DNA of 64,000 bases from Porphyrobacter sp. (GTDB taxonomy: Bacteria > Pseudomonadota > Alphaproteobacteria > Sphingomonadales > Sphingomonadaceae): NCBI GenBank assembly GCA_027533455.1, contig JAPZUC010000002.1, positions 771,050-835,049 of the forward strand, in the 5' to 3' direction. Positions 48,225 through 59,216 of the stretch are shown in pieces. The notes under the pieces were generated by a model that had not been told where the DNA came from, made no database searches, and saw only the letters and a list, made by a program, of their open reading frames with translations. A program made the position numbers and the translations under genes. Positions within the stretch are counted from its first letter, which is position 1, and each line of letters starts with the position of its first letter.

Positions 48225-48695
48225 CTAAATGACCTGCGGCGCAAGCAGGCCGAGCGCGATGGTCAAGCTGCCCAAACCGATTGATAGGTGCCAGCGCAGC
48301 CGCAGGAAGTCTGCCGCCGCATAGCCCAGCGCGCGGTCCACCATCGGCGATGCCAGCAGCAGTGCCCCCAGGTAGAACAGCGCCGGCCCGGGCCAATCCC
48401 ACCCGAGCGTCCACGGCAGGAACAGCGCCACCGCCAGCAAGCTCGGCATGACGGCAAGCAGATAGGCGCCGGTGCCCACCCGCCCGCTGGCAAGGGCCTG
48501 TCCCCACCATACGCCGCCAAGGAAGCTGAAGATGGCGGCGGCATAAGCGAACCCTCCCGCGAGCGCGGCATAACGCCATTCGTGGCCGACAAGGATCAGT
48601 CCGATGCACAGGATTTGCGGCAGCAGCCCGGCATATCCCAATGCACGCGCCGCCCCTGAGAGTGAGGATTGCGAAAGCGAATTTTGTCCGTCCAT
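48225..48695 (-). CDS. DUF3429-type membrane protein
   Basis: 'LGYAGLLPQILCIGLIL...FLGGVWWGQAL...LGALLLASPMVDRALGY'. Confidence 0.75.
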   Translation of the reverse strand: MDGQNSLSQSSLSGAARALGYAGLLPQILCIGLILVGHEWRYAALAGGFAYAAAIFSFLGGVWWGQALASGRVGTGAYLLAVMPSLLAVALFLPWTLGWDWPGPALFYLGALLLASPMVDRALGYAAADFLRLRWHLSIGLGSLTIALGLLAPQVI

Positions 48696-48772
48696 GCCGC
48701 CAGTAACCGCAGGGAGGTGTGGCGGTTCCCGCAAGGCTTGCGGGCGCGGCACCTTTGCGCCACCACTGCCGC

Positions 48773-49546
48773 ATGACCTTGTTCGATCTTTCGGGCCGCA
48801 CGGCCATCATCACGGGCGGCAATGGCGGGCTTGGCCTTTCCATGGGACGCGGCCTTGCGAAGGCGGGCGCGAATGTCGCGATCCTTGCGCGCAATCCCGA
48901 CAAGAATGCCGCGGCGGTGGAGGAACTGCGCGGGCTTGGCGCGGGAGATATCCTCGCGCTCACCTGCGACGTAGCCGAGGATGCCGCAATAGAAGCGGCA
49001 ATCGCACAAACCCTCGGCGCGTTCGGACGGATCGACGCGTGCTTCGCAAATGCCGGGATTTCGGGCGCGGGCACGGCGATCCCCGACATCACGACGCAAG
49101 GCTGGGACCACACGATGGCGGTCAACACCCGCGGCGCGGCGCTGGTGTACAAGCACGTCACTCGCCACATGATCGAGCGCGCCAAGCAAGGCGATCAAGG
49201 CGGCAAGCTGATCGCCACCTCGTCAGGCCAGTCGATCATGGGGGTCAACCGTTCGTCGGATTATGCGGCATCGAAGGCTGCCCTGAACGGCCTGACCCGC
49301 GCCGCCGCCTTTGAACTTGCGCGTTATCAGATCACCGCCAACGCCCTGCTTTTCGGCTTTTATGAAACCGACATCACCGCCAAGGCCGATCCCAAATTCG
49401 CCGAGTGGATGAGCCGCCGGATCCCGCTGCGCCGCCCCGGCGACCATGCGGGGCTTGAGGGGCTGGCGGTGTTCTTCGCCTCGCCTCATTCAGATTACAT
49501 TACCGGGCAATGCTTGCCGGTCGATGGAGGCCTTTGCATCTCTTGA
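48773..49546 (+). CDS. SDR-family oxidoreductase
   Basis: 'DLSGRTAIITGGNGGLGLSMGRGLAKAGANVAI', 'CFANAGISG', 'SDYAASKAALNGLTRAAAFELARYQI'. Confidence 0.88.
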   Translation: MTLFDLSGRTAIITGGNGGLGLSMGRGLAKAGANVAILARNPDKNAAAVEELRGLGAGDILALTCDVAEDAAIEAAIAQTLGAFGRIDACFANAGISGAGTAIPDITTQGWDHTMAVNTRGAALVYKHVTRHMIERAKQGDQGGKLIATSSGQSIMGVNRSSDYAASKAALNGLTRAAAFELARYQITANALLFGFYETDITAKADPKFAEWMSRRIPLRRPGDHAGLEGLAVFFASPHSDYITGQCLPVDGGLCIS

Positions 49547-49616
49547 GGGGGGAACACCGAACCTGTCCGACCGTTAGCGGTTAAACACCTCCTCCGAACG
49601 GAAAGCCCCCATCCCC

Positions 49617-51002
49617 GTGTCCGATGATCCCCAGACCCCTGATTTTGCCGATCGGCCCGAAGACCGCAGTCGCCAGCGCGCCGTGCCGTCCGGTCGGATC
49701 GCCCGGCTGGGAACTTTCGGGCGGCTGGTGGGCGGGGTCGCGGGTGGCATGGTGGCCGAAGGCGCACGCCGGCTCGCCAGCGGCGAAGGCATTTCTCCGC
49801 GCGATCTGATCCTCACGCCTGGCAATGTCCAACGCATGACCGACCGTCTGTCGCACCTGCGCGGAGCAGCGATGAAGATGGGGCAGATGATCAGTCTGGA
49901 TGCAGGCGATTTCCTGCCCGATGAGCTGTCGAAGATCCTCGCCACTTTGCGCGATCAGGCCAATTTCATGCCGACCAAGCAGCTCGATACCGTTCTGCGG
50001 GCCGAATGGGGGCCGGACTGGCGCAAGCAGTTCCGCTGGTTCAACCCCCGCCCCATCGCCGCCGCCTCTATCGGCCAAGTTCACAAGGCGCTGACCCGCG
50101 ATGGCGAGGAACTGGCGATCAAGGTGCAATATCCCGGCGTCGCCAAGTCGATCGACAGCGATGTCGACAATGTGATGACGCTGCTCAAGCTTTCAGGCTT
50201 CGCTCCACCCGAACTCGAAATGGACAAGCTGATGGCGGCGGCCAAGCAACAGCTTCACGAGGAAGCCGATTACGAGCGCGAAGGCCGCCAGATGGCGCTC
50301 TATCGCGCAATGCTGGCGGATACGCCGGGCTTTGTCGTGCCGCGTCTGCACGACGGCCTGACGCGCGGTTCGATCCTAGCGATGAGCTTCGAGGAAGGCG
50401 TCAGCATCGAGGAACTCGGCAACGAAACCCCGGAGCGCCGCGACGAGGTGTTTGCGCGGCTGATCAAGCTGGTCACGCGCGAGCTGTTCGATCTGGGCGT
50501 AATGCAGACCGATCCCAACTTCGCCAATTTCCGCTATCGCCGCGAAACAGGCGAGATCGTCCTGCTTGATTTCGGCGCCTGCCGCCCGGTCGATCCGATG
50601 GTCGCCAACGGCTATCGCAAGATGCTGGAGGCAGGGCTGGAAGGCAATGCGCAGGAGGTGCTGAAAGCCACGGTCGAGGCAGGCTTCATGATGCCGATCG
50701 TTGCCGAAAAGCATCCCGAGCGGGTAGGCCGCATGATCGATATCGTCATCAATGAAATGCGGGCCGACGCGCCCTTCGATTTCGGCGACCGCGCTTTCAT
50801 TCCCTTGCTGCGCGAGGAAGGCTGGGCAATCGCGCAGGACAAGGATACCTGGGCCTTCCCGCCGATCGAGACCCTGTTCGTGCAGCGCAAGGTGAGCGGC
50901 ACGGCGCTGCTGGGCGCGCGGCTCAAGGCCAAAGTCAATATCCGGCGCATCACGGAAGACATTCTGGCGAGCACTACCCCGCGTGCGGCAGAGGCGGCCT
51001 GA
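49617..51002 (+). CDS. ABC1/UbiB (AarF) family kinase-like protein
   Basis: 'LRGAAMKMGQMISLDAGDFLPDELSKILATLRDQANFMP', 'PIAAASIGQVHKA', 'DPNFANFRYR', 'LLDFGACRPV'. Confidence 0.9.
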   Translation: MSDDPQTPDFADRPEDRSRQRAVPSGRIARLGTFGRLVGGVAGGMVAEGARRLASGEGISPRDLILTPGNVQRMTDRLSHLRGAAMKMGQMISLDAGDFLPDELSKILATLRDQANFMPTKQLDTVLRAEWGPDWRKQFRWFNPRPIAAASIGQVHKALTRDGEELAIKVQYPGVAKSIDSDVDNVMTLLKLSGFAPPELEMDKLMAAAKQQLHEEADYEREGRQMALYRAMLADTPGFVVPRLHDGLTRGSILAMSFEEGVSIEELGNETPERRDEVFARLIKLVTRELFDLGVMQTDPNFANFRYRRETGEIVLLDFGACRPVDPMVANGYRKMLEAGLEGNAQEVLKATVEAGFMMPIVAEKHPERVGRMIDIVINEMRADAPFDFGDRAFIPLLREEGWAIAQDKDTWAFPPIETLFVQRKVSGTALLGARLKAKVNIRRITEDILASTTPRAAEAA

Positions 51003-51091
51003 ACCGGTCTTGCACCCGCATTGCCCCTCTCCAGACCCGGGTTAGGTCCATGTTAACCCAGCTTCGCGTCCATTCTGCCTAAAGCGGCGCA

Positions 51092-51107
51092 TGTTTCACG
51101 TGAAACC
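51092..51107. promoter_or_regulatory. Candidate parS (ParB binding site)
   Basis: TGTTTCACGTGAAACC, 15/16 match to consensus TGTTTCACGTGAAACA, intergenic. Confidence 0.8.
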
Positions 51108-51156
51108 AACAAGATAGGCGATGGACATGCTGTCTCACTTGTTATAACTCGCTGCC

Positions 51157-51660
51157 ATGCATGGGGGGATTGAACACAGGGTCGGCGTGCTTTTCGTGTG
51201 TCTCGGCAACATCTGCCGATCACCGATGGCAGAAGGCGCTTTCCGCGCAGCCGCGCAACAGCGCGGTCTTGCAGCGCTTATCGATTCCGCCGGAACCGCC
51301 TCTTACCACGTCGGCAGCCCGCCGGACCCGCGCGCGATAGCGGTTGCCGCACAGCACGGAATCGACATTGGCGGCCAATCAGCCCGCCCCGTCGAACGGG
51401 ACGACTTTTACCGCTTCACCCGCATCATCGCGCTCGACCGCGCCAATCTTGAATCCCTGCGCAGCAAGGCACCCCGTGACGCAACGGCGCAACTGGCTAT
51501 GCTGATGGATGCGGTTGATGGTCGCCAGGGGGAGCCCGTGGCCGACCCTTACTACGGCAATACCCTTACCTTCGAGATGACATGGAGCGCAGTGACCCTC
51601 GGGGTCGAGGCGTGGGCAGACCGACTCATAGCGGAGGTAGACCGGCAGCAGCGGCCCTGA
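51157..51660 (+). CDS. Low-molecular-weight protein tyrosine phosphatase
   Basis: 'VLFVCLGNICRSPMAEGAF' P-loop and 'VADPYYG' near the C-terminus. Confidence 0.92.
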   Translation: MHGGIEHRVGVLFVCLGNICRSPMAEGAFRAAAQQRGLAALIDSAGTASYHVGSPPDPRAIAVAAQHGIDIGGQSARPVERDDFYRFTRIIALDRANLESLRSKAPRDATAQLAMLMDAVDGRQGEPVADPYYGNTLTFEMTWSAVTLGVEAWADRLIAEVDRQQRP

Positions 51661-51661
51661 T

Positions 51662-53737
51662 CTACCCGCCCCGCAGCAACTGGACCCCCCAATCGCGCTC
51701 GAACAGGTAGAGCAGCAGCCGCGCCGCTTCGCCCCTAGGTGAAGTCAATCCTCCATCTCGCTCCATCAGCAATCGGGCATCACCGTGCGCGACGGGAAGC
51801 AGTCGCTGCGTCTGTTCCAGATCGGCGATGCGGAAACCCGCCTCTCCCGATTGCCGCGTGCCGAGCAATTCGCCTCCGCCTCTCAGCGCAAGATCCTCCT
51901 CGGCAATCCGGAACCCGTCCTGCGTCTCGCGCATCAGGGCAAGCCGCGCGCGGCCGGTTTCGGACAGCGCACCCGAACGCAGCAGCAGGCAGGTCGATTT
52001 CTCCGCCCCCCGTCCCACCCGGCCACGAAGCTGGTGCAATTGCGCAAGGCCGAAGCGTTCGGCCTGTTCGATTACCATAAGGGTGGCGGAAGGAACGTCG
52101 ACCCCGACCTCGATCACGGTCGTTGCCACCAGCAGGCGGGCTTCACCGGTCGCGAAACGCTCCATGGCGGCGTCCTTGATCTCGGGGCGGAGCTGGCCGT
52201 GGACGAGCACCACGGCATCCCCGAACCGCTCTTTCAAGGCAGCGAACCGCGCCTCGGCCGCGGCTATGTCGGCCATGTCCGGGACACCGTCCAGCTCGCG
52301 GACCATGGGGCACACCCAATAGGCCTGTTGCCCTCCGGCGATATGCCGCGCCACGCCATCGACGATCTCGTCTACCCGCTCCATCGCCACCACACGGGTA
52401 TCGATCGCCTGCCGCCCCGGGGGCAATTCGTCGAGCCGGCTCACGTCCATCTCGCCATATTGCGCAAGGGTGAGAGAGCGCGGGATCGGGGTTGCTGTCA
52501 TGGCAAGGGTATGCGGCGCACGGCGGCCTTTCGCTGCCAGAGCAAGGCGCTGTGCAACGCCGAAACGGTGCTGCTCGTCGATCACCACAAGGCCGAGATC
52601 GCGGTAGTTTACCGTGTCCTGGAAGATCGCATGGGTGCCGACCAGCAGCTGGATCGAACCATCGAGCAGCCCCATCAGAATGCTCTCGCGCTCCCTCCCC
52701 TTGGCGCGACCCGTCAGCAGCGCAATCTCGACGCCTGTCGGGCCGAGCATCTTGCGCAAGGTTTCGAAGTGCTGGCGCGCGAGAATTTCGGTCGGCGCGA
52801 GGAGCGCCGCCTGCTTGCCGGCCTCGACCGCGATAAGCATGGCATTCAGCGCCACAACGGTCTTGCCCGCGCCGACATCGCCTTGCAGCAGGCGCAGCAT
52901 CGGCGCTTCCTGCGCCATGTCGCCGGCGATCTCGGCGATGGAGCGGGTCTGCGCACCGGTCAGGCCGAAGGGCAATTGCAGTTTGGCCCGAAGCGCGCCG
53001 TCCCCCGCCAGCGCCTGTCCGCGCCTGCGCCGCCCGTCGGCCTTGACCAGCAGCAGCGCTAGGCTGTTTGCTAGAAGTTCGTCATAGGCCAGCCGGTCGC
53101 GCACCTTGGCGTCGGTGTTCTCGTGGGCGAGCCGCAGCGCCTCCCGCCATGAAGGCCATCCGGCGCGTTCAAGCTGGCCGGGCTCGATCCACTCGGGTAG
53201 TTCCGGGAGCCGGGAAAGGGCTTGCGCGGCGAAGTCGGCGATCCGTGGCTGCGTGAGACCTTCCGAGAGACTATAGACCGGCTCGGACATGCGGGCCATG
53301 TGAGCGGCGCTCTCGGCTTCGATGTGGTCGGGATGAACGATCTGGAGCATATCGCCGTACCGGTCGAGCCGCCCTGCCACCCAGCGTTGCTCACCCACGG
53401 GCACCAGCTTCTTCGCGCCATAGGCGGCCTTGCCGAACCATGTCAGCGAACAGACATTGCCCGCCGCGTCCTGCGCCAGCACGCGGTAAGGCCCGCGGCT
53501 TCCGGGACGCGGCGCGCGATGTTCGATGGCGGTGAGGGCGATGATCACCTGTTCACCCTCGCTTGCCGAATCAAGATTGGTCACCGCCCGGCGGCTGACG
53601 AAACGTTCGGGTAAGTGGTAGGCCACGTCCTTGACCCGCGTCAGGCCAAGTTTCTCCAACGGCTTCAAGAGCTTGGGTCCAACGCCTTCCAGCGTTTCGA
53701 CCTCGGCGAACAGCGGATTGAGAGTCTCGGGGCGCAT
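51662..53737 (-). CDS. recG: ATP-dependent DNA helicase RecG
   Basis: 'LLQGDVGAGKTVVALNAML', 'LVVIDEQHRFGVAQR', '[10 protein letters not shown]', N-terminal wedge domain. Confidence 0.95.
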   Translation of the reverse strand: MRPETLNPLFAEVETLEGVGPKLLKPLEKLGLTRVKDVAYHLPERFVSRRAVTNLDSASEGEQVIIALTAIEHRAPRPGSRGPYRVLAQDAAGNVCSLTWFGKAAYGAKKLVPVGEQRWVAGRLDRYGDMLQIVHPDHIEAESAAHMARMSEPVYSLSEGLTQPRIADFAAQALSRLPELPEWIEPGQLERAGWPSWREALRLAHENTDAKVRDRLAYDELLANSLALLLVKADGRRRRGQALAGDGALRAKLQLPFGLTGAQTRSIAEIAGDMAQEAPMLRLLQGDVGAGKTVVALNAMLIAVEAGKQAALLAPTEILARQHFETLRKMLGPTGVEIALLTGRAKGRERESILMGLLDGSIQLLVGTHAIFQDTVNYRDLGLVVIDEQHRFGVAQRLALAAKGRRAPHTLAMTATPIPRSLTLAQYGEMDVSRLDELPPGRQAIDTRVVAMERVDEIVDGVARHIAGGQQAYWVCPMVRELDGVPDMADIAAAEARFAALKERFGDAVVLVHGQLRPEIKDAAMERFATGEARLLVATTVIEVGVDVPSATLMVIEQAERFGLAQLHQLRGRVGRGAEKSTCLLLRSGALSETGRARLALMRETQDGFRIAEEDLALRGGGELLGTRQSGEAGFRIADLEQTQRLLPVAHGDARLLMERDGGLTSPRGEAARLLLYLFERDWGVQLLRGG

Positions 53738-53809
53738 GTTGTACTCGCTATCACTGTGGTTGCATCATTGCGAGTTGAAGCGATGCGGAGCTGTGGCTAG
53801 GTGGATCGC

Positions 53810-54088
53810 ATGACCGACACCCCCACGTTCCAGCAGCGTCTCGCCCGCGCCAAGTTCCGCGCCTGGCACCGCGGCACGCGCGAGGCCGATTACATGATCG
53901 GCGGTTTTTACGATCGCTACCACGCCGGTTGGGGCGAGGCTGAACTGGTGTGGTTCGAAGCCCTGCTCGACGAGGATGATGTCGACGTGATGGCCTGGGC
54001 GCTGGGCGCGCAAGACCCGCCGGAACACCTTGCGGGCGACTTGCTGGGGACCATGCAGAAGCTCGATTACGTGGATATTCCGCGCTGA
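53810..54088 (+). CDS. sdhE: Succinate dehydrogenase assembly factor 2 (SdhE)
   Basis: 'RLARAKFRAWHRGTREADYMIGGFYDRY' contains the RGxxE-type motif of SdhE. Confidence 0.88.
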   Translation: MTDTPTFQQRLARAKFRAWHRGTREADYMIGGFYDRYHAGWGEAELVWFEALLDEDDVDVMAWALGAQDPPEHLAGDLLGTMQKLDYVDIPR

Positions 54089-54254
54089 GCGCCTGCCTGT
54101 TCGACAAGGCGGCTGCGCGCCGCTAAAGGCCCGGAACAAATCCTGCGCCCCTGCAGTTTGGCTTGGGCGTCCCAAACCCTTTTGTGACCCCCTCCTCGAA
54201 TTGAGGTGGGGGTGCTTCTGCGTTGACCCTCTTGCGCCCTTGTAAAGTGACCCG

Positions 54255-57200
54255 ATGCCCGACCTCAACCGCATCCTGGCGGCCCGCGAACCGCTGACCC
54301 TCGCCTCGCTGCCGCGCGGGAGCCTTCCGCTGGTGCTGGCCGATCTCGCCCGCGCCGCCAAACGACGCGCGGTTTTCATCGCGCCCGATGATGCAGCCAT
54401 GCGCGCCGCGGCTGAGGCTGCCCGCTTCTTCGCGCCCGAAGTGGACGTGGTGACATTCCCCGCATGGGACTGCCTGCCTTACGACCGCGCCAGCCCCGCC
54501 CTGTCGATCAGCGCTGAAAGGCTCGCGGCGCTCCACAAGTTGCAACAGCCCGGCACCGCGCAGCAACTGCTCGTGACGACCGTCAACGCCTCGCTCCAGC
54601 GGGTGCTGACCCCCTTCCGGATCCGCGAGAGCGTGCGCGAATTCAAGGTCGGCACGCAGATCGCGCAAGAAAGCCTGACTGCTCTGCTTACGCGGCAGGG
54701 CTACAGCCGCACCGACACGGTGATCGACCATGGCGAGTTCGCGGTGCGAGGGTCCCTGGTCGACATCTTCCCCTCGTCACTGGACAGCGGGTTGCGGCTC
54801 GATTTCTTCGGAGACGAACTGGAGTCCCTGCGCCTGTTCGACCCGGCGACACAGCTTACTGTCGAGCGGATCGACAGTCACCTGCTGCTACCCGCGTCAG
54901 AGGCGCTGCTCGACGAGGAGAGCATCAAGCGTTTCCGCAGCCGTTACCGTGAGCTTTTCGGCGCAAACGCCACGCAGGACCCGCTTTACGAAGCCGTGTC
55001 CGACGGCCGTCGCCTTGCGGGGATGGAGCATTGGCTGCCGCTGTTCGAAACCAAGCTGGCGAGCCTGTTCGACCACTTGGCCAAGGATGATGTTGTGGTG
55101 ATCGACCAAGGCGCGCTCGGCGCGGCTGAGGAGCGGCTCACAGATATCGCCGATTACCATGAACAGCGCGGGCGGATCGCCAGCGAGAAGAAGGGATCCT
55201 ATCGCCCCCTCGCCCCCGACGCATTGTATCTTGCGCGCGCCGAGTTCAACGCCGCGCTCGCCGCCATGCCGGCCCACCGCGCCACGGGCTTCGCCGCCGA
55301 ACAGAGCGTCGGCATGATCGATTTCGGCTTCCGTTCAGCGCGCGACTTTGCGCCGGAACGTGGCCGGGGCGAAAATGTCTATGAGGCCGCCGCCGCGCAC
55401 CTCAAGACCGTCGCAAAATCGTCCCGCAAATCACTGGTCGCCGCCTATTCGACCGGCAGCGCACGGCGCATCGGCGCGATCATTGACGAGGCCGGAGCGC
55501 CCACAGCGCTGGCGGATAGCTGGCAGCAGGCGCTGGGCCTGGCGGCGAAGAACAAGACAGCGGTTGTTGTCCTGCCGCTGGAAACCGGCTTTGCCAGTGA
55601 CACCGTCGAAATCCTCACCGAGGCCGACATCCTCGGCGACCGGCTGGTACGGCGTAAGAAAAAACGCAAAGATTCCGATGTCTTCCTCGCCGAGCTTCAG
55701 GCCTTGTCGCAAGGCGATCTGGTGGTCCATGTCGAACATGGGATCGGCAAGTATCTCGGTCTGGAGGCAATACCGGTCGGCAAGAGCCAGCACGATTGCG
55801 TCGCGCTCGAATATGCGGGCGGGGACAAGCTGTTTATTCCGGTCGAGAATATCGACGTCCTCACCCGCTACGGCTCGTCCGAGCATGCAGTCGCGCTCGA
55901 CAAGCTGGGCGGCGAGGCGTGGCAACGCCGCCGTGCAAAGCTCAAGGAGCGCATCACTTCAATCGCCGGCGAGCTGATGCAGGTTGCGGCGGAGCGCGCC
56001 TTGCGACAGGCTCCCGCCCTGCCCGCCGATCCCGCCAGCCTCGGACAGTTCACCGATCGCTTCCCCTGGTCGGAGACCGAAGACCAGGAGCGCGCGATTG
56101 CCGATGTTCTCGGCGATCTGGAAAGCGGCCGTCCGATGGACCGACTAGTGTGCGGCGATGTCGGCTTCGGCAAGACAGAGGTTGCGCTGCGGGCTGCCTT
56201 CGTCGCGGCGATGCACGGTCAGCAGGTCGCCGTCGTCGCGCCGACCACCCTGCTCGCCCGCCAGCACTACCAGAACTTCGCCGATCGCTTCGCTGGCTTC
56301 CCGTTGAAGGTCGGACGCCTCTCGCGCCTCGTCACCTCCAAGGAAGCCGCAGAGACGCGCGAGGGACTCGAAAGCGGCGATATTGATCTCGTGGTCGGCA
56401 CCCATGCGATCCTTTCCAAGTCAACCAAGTTCAAGAACCTCGGCCTGGTGATCGTCGACGAGGAACAGCGCTTCGGGGTCACCCACAAGGAGAAGCTTAA
56501 GCATCTGCGGGCCGACGTTCACGTTCTCACCCTCACCGCCACGCCGATCCCGCGCACGTTGCAGATGGCGATGAGCGGCCTGCGCGAACTCTCCACCATC
56601 CAGACTCCGCCGGTCGACCGCCTCGCGGTGCGTACCTATGTGATGGAGTGGGACGACATGGTGATGCGTGAAGCCTTGCTGCGCGAACATCACCGCGGCG
56701 GGCAGAGCTTCATCGTCGTCCCCCGGATTTCCGACATGGCCGACGTCGAGGAATGGCTGCGAGAGAACGTCCCCGAGATCAAGACGGTCTCCGCACACGG
56801 CCAGATGAGCCCGAGCGAGGTCGAGGACCGCATGGGCGCATTCTACGAGCGTAAATACGACGTGCTGCTCTCGACAACCATCGTTGAAAGCGGGCTCGAC
56901 ATTCCCAGCGCCAATACGATGATCATCCACCGCGCCGATCGCTTCGGCCTCGCGCAGCTCTACCAGCTGCGCGGCCGCGTTGGGCGGGCCAAGCTGCGTG
57001 CCTACGCCTACCTCACCCACGAGGCGGGCGTAGCGCTGTCGGAGATCGCACAAAAGCGGCTGAAGGTGCTGGGCGATCTCGACACGCTGGGTGCCGGCTT
57101 CCAGCTCGCCAGCCACGATCTCGACATTCGCGGCGCGGGTAATCTGCTCGGCGACGAGCAATCCGGCCACATCCGCGAAGTCGGCTTCGAGCTCTATCAG

Positions 57201-57755
57201 GCGATGCTCGAAGAGGCGATCCTGGCCGCCAAGGCAGGCGAGATGGGCCTGGAACGTCCGCGCGACAAGCTTACCCCGCAGATCACCGTCGATGCGCCGA
57301 TCATGATCCCCGAAGATTATGTGCCCGATCTGGCCGTGCGGATGGCGCTATACCGCCGCCTCAATCAGGCAGACGGTCAACACGAGATCGAAAGCATGGC
57401 GGCAGAGATGATCGACCGTTTCGGCGACCTGCCGCAGCCGACCAAGAACCTGATCCGCCTGATCGAGATCAAGCATCAGGCGATCGGTGCCAATATTGCC
57501 AAAATCGATGTCGGCGCGCGCGGCACGCTTGTCACGTTCCACAATGACGACTTCCCTGATCCCGCGGGCCTCATTGCCTATGTCGCGCGGCTCAACGAAG
57601 GCGGCAAGGAGACGGCCAAGCTGCGCCCCGACATGAAACTGGTGATCAACCGCGCCTGGGCCGACCCGCTGAGCCGGTTGAATGGTCTGTTCCAGCTGAC
57701 CAAGGGGTTGAGCGGGATCGTGAAGAAGGCTGCAAAAGCGAAAAAGGCAGCTTGA
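54255..57755 (+). CDS. mfd: Transcription-repair coupling factor
   Basis: 1166 aa; '[18 protein letters not shown]', '[20 protein letters not shown]', '[19 protein letters not shown]', TRCF C-terminal domain. Confidence 0.96.
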   Translation: MPDLNRILAAREPLTLASLPRGSLPLVLADLARAAKRRAVFIAPDDAAMRAAAEAARFFAPEVDVVTFPAWDCLPYDRASPALSISAERLAALHKLQQPGTAQQLLVTTVNASLQRVLTPFRIRESVREFKVGTQIAQESLTALLTRQGYSRTDTVIDHGEFAVRGSLVDIFPSSLDSGLRLDFFGDELESLRLFDPATQLTVERIDSHLLLPASEALLDEESIKRFRSRYRELFGANATQDPLYEAVSDGRRLAGMEHWLPLFETKLASLFDHLAKDDVVVIDQGALGAAEERLTDIADYHEQRGRIASEKKGSYRPLAPDALYLARAEFNAALAAMPAHRATGFAAEQSVGMIDFGFRSARDFAPERGRGENVYEAAAAHLKTVAKSSRKSLVAAYSTGSARRIGAIIDEAGAPTALADSWQQALGLAAKNKTAVVVLPLETGFASDTVEILTEADILGDRLVRRKKKRKDSDVFLAELQALSQGDLVVHVEHGIGKYLGLEAIPVGKSQHDCVALEYAGGDKLFIPVENIDVLTRYGSSEHAVALDKLGGEAWQRRRAKLKERITSIAGELMQVAAERALRQAPALPADPASLGQFTDRFPWSETEDQERAIADVLGDLESGRPMDRLVCGDVGFGKTEVALRAAFVAAMHGQQVAVVAPTTLLARQHYQNFADRFAGFPLKVGRLSRLVTSKEAAETREGLESGDIDLVVGTHAILSKSTKFKNLGLVIVDEEQRFGVTHKEKLKHLRADVHVLTLTATPIPRTLQMAMSGLRELSTIQTPPVDRLAVRTYVMEWDDMVMREALLREHHRGGQSFIVVPRISDMADVEEWLRENVPEIKTVSAHGQMSPSEVEDRMGAFYERKYDVLLSTTIVESGLDIPSANTMIIHRADRFGLAQLYQLRGRVGRAKLRAYAYLTHEAGVALSEIAQKRLKVLGDLDTLGAGFQLASHDLDIRGAGNLLGDEQSGHIREVGFELYQAMLEEAILAAKAGEMGLERPRDKLTPQITVDAPIMIPEDYVPDLAVRMALYRRLNQADGQHEIESMAAEMIDRFGDLPQPTKNLIRLIEIKHQAIGANIAKIDVGARGTLVTFHNDDFPDPAGLIAYVARLNEGGKETAKLRPDMKLVINRAWADPLSRLNGLFQLTKGLSGIVKKAAKAKKAA

Positions 57756-58104
57756 GGCGCGCCTAGCCGGGCGCGGACCGAATGGGGCAGCACCGCAGTC
57801 GTCCCGCGAGGGTTGCGCAGCCAGTCGATAAAGATCTTTTCCGCGTCGCTTGGCCCTTGCGATCGTCGCGGTGAAGCGCTCCGGCGCATCGGGTGCGAGC
57901 CCCTCGTTAAAGCGGCGCGCGAAATCCTTGTGTTGGTCCCATGAATGGCTGGGGGTCAGGGGAACGATAACATGGACGCCCTTGCCGCCAGACAGCATCG
58001 CAAAACTGACAAGACCAAGGTCGGAAAGCTGCGCGAGGATATCGAGAGCGGCCTGCCTCATATCGCTGAAGTCGAGGACCCCGTCGGGATCAAGGTCGAC
58101 CTCG
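57755..58104 (-). pseudogene. LigD polymerase-domain fragment (frameshifted and truncated)
   Basis: Minus strand AEVDLDPDGVLDFSDMRQAALDILAQLSDLGLVSFAMLSGGKGVHVIVPLTPSHSWDQHKDFARRFNEGLAPDAPERFTATIARAKRRGK, then +1 frame [27 protein letters not shown]. Confidence 0.8.
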
Positions 58105-58271
58105 GCGTGCGCTATGTGTTTGCGGCGGGCGATTCACCTGTGACCCTGCGGCTTACGGTCGACAATGTGTTCGACAAGGCCTTCCGGGTCTCGTCCTTCG
58201 ACGCTTTCACCCCCGCACTCCTGCAAGGTGCACCGCGCACGGCCCGGGCCTCTGCATCAATCGCGTTCTGA
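58105..58271 (+). pseudogene. TonB-dependent receptor C-terminal remnant
   Basis: GVRYVFAAGDSPVTLRLTVDNVFDKAFRVSSFDAFTPALLQGAPRTARASASIAF* matches the terminal beta-barrel strands (NVFDK..., ...ASIAF-stop). Confidence 0.75.
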
Positions 58272-58511
58272 TTCAGCGTAAGAGGTGGGAGCCTGAGAAA
58301 TCCCTTCTCTTTCGTCAGGATGCCGCCGTTGATCCCGGCAGTGGCACGGCCTGCGGACGGGGTTTGATGCAGGCTAACCTTGTGGGTGAAGTTAGAATAC
58401 GTGCGCCTCGCTTACCCTAGGCGGGTGAAAACCAAGACAATATATGAGAGCCGCCCTTCTTGCCCTGCAAGGTATGGTCCTAACCCGCTACGCTCGCCAA
58501 TTCCGTCCCGG

Positions 58512-59216
58512 ATGCATGCGCCTGCTAGCCGACGCCTTGTGCCAGCTACCGATCACGCGCGGCTCAGGGAGGGATTCTTCGGTCTCGTGGAACAGCCCGA
58601 CTTTCCTTGCGTGGGCGCGAAGTCGGCGATGGCGCGCGGCGGCCTCGTGGTCGAGACGGCACAGTGCATAACCGCGACCCGGGATGATTTGCGGCTGCAT
58701 CACCGGCTGGTCCGCTGGACCCGCAGCCACCGTCCGGATGGCAAGATGCTACGCAGCTTTGCCGTGGTGTTCGCCGGGCCGTTCGACCTTGACGAACGCG
58801 GCTTCGAAGCGGCGCTGTGGGCTAGGCTTCGCGCCCTTACCGCGATCGACCGCGCGCGCGGGTTTGTCCCCGATCCGCAATTCAGTACCGACCCGCGCGA
58901 TCCCGCATTCGCGCTAAGCTTCGGCGGCGCGGCTTACTTTGCGGTAGGGCTCCATCCGGGCGCCTCGCGCCGGGCGCGACGTGCACCCGCACCGACAATA
59001 GTATTCAACCGTCACGAACAGTTCGCCCGCCTGCGCAAGGCCAAGCAATACGAACGGATGCGCGAGGTCATTATTGCCCGCGATACGGAATTCGATGGAT
59101 CACCCAACCCCATGATCGCCCGCCATGGCGAGATCAGCGAGGCCCGGCAGTATAGCGGGCGCGCGGTGGACGAAGACTGGGCCTGCCCTCTCGCGCCTTC
59201 AGGGAGCCAGCGGTGA
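58512..59216 (+). CDS. YqcI/YcgG family (GntA-like heme-dependent N-hydroxylase family)
   Basis: 'FPCVGAKSAMARGGLVVETAQCITATRDDLRLHHRLVRW', 'FALSFGGAAYFAVGLHPGASRRARRAPAPTIVFNRHEQFARLR'. Confidence 0.8.
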   Translation: MHAPASRRLVPATDHARLREGFFGLVEQPDFPCVGAKSAMARGGLVVETAQCITATRDDLRLHHRLVRWTRSHRPDGKMLRSFAVVFAGPFDLDERGFEAALWARLRALTAIDRARGFVPDPQFSTDPRDPAFALSFGGAAYFAVGLHPGASRRARRAPAPTIVFNRHEQFARLRKAKQYERMREVIIARDTEFDGSPNPMIARHGEISEARQYSGRAVDEDWACPLAPSGSQR

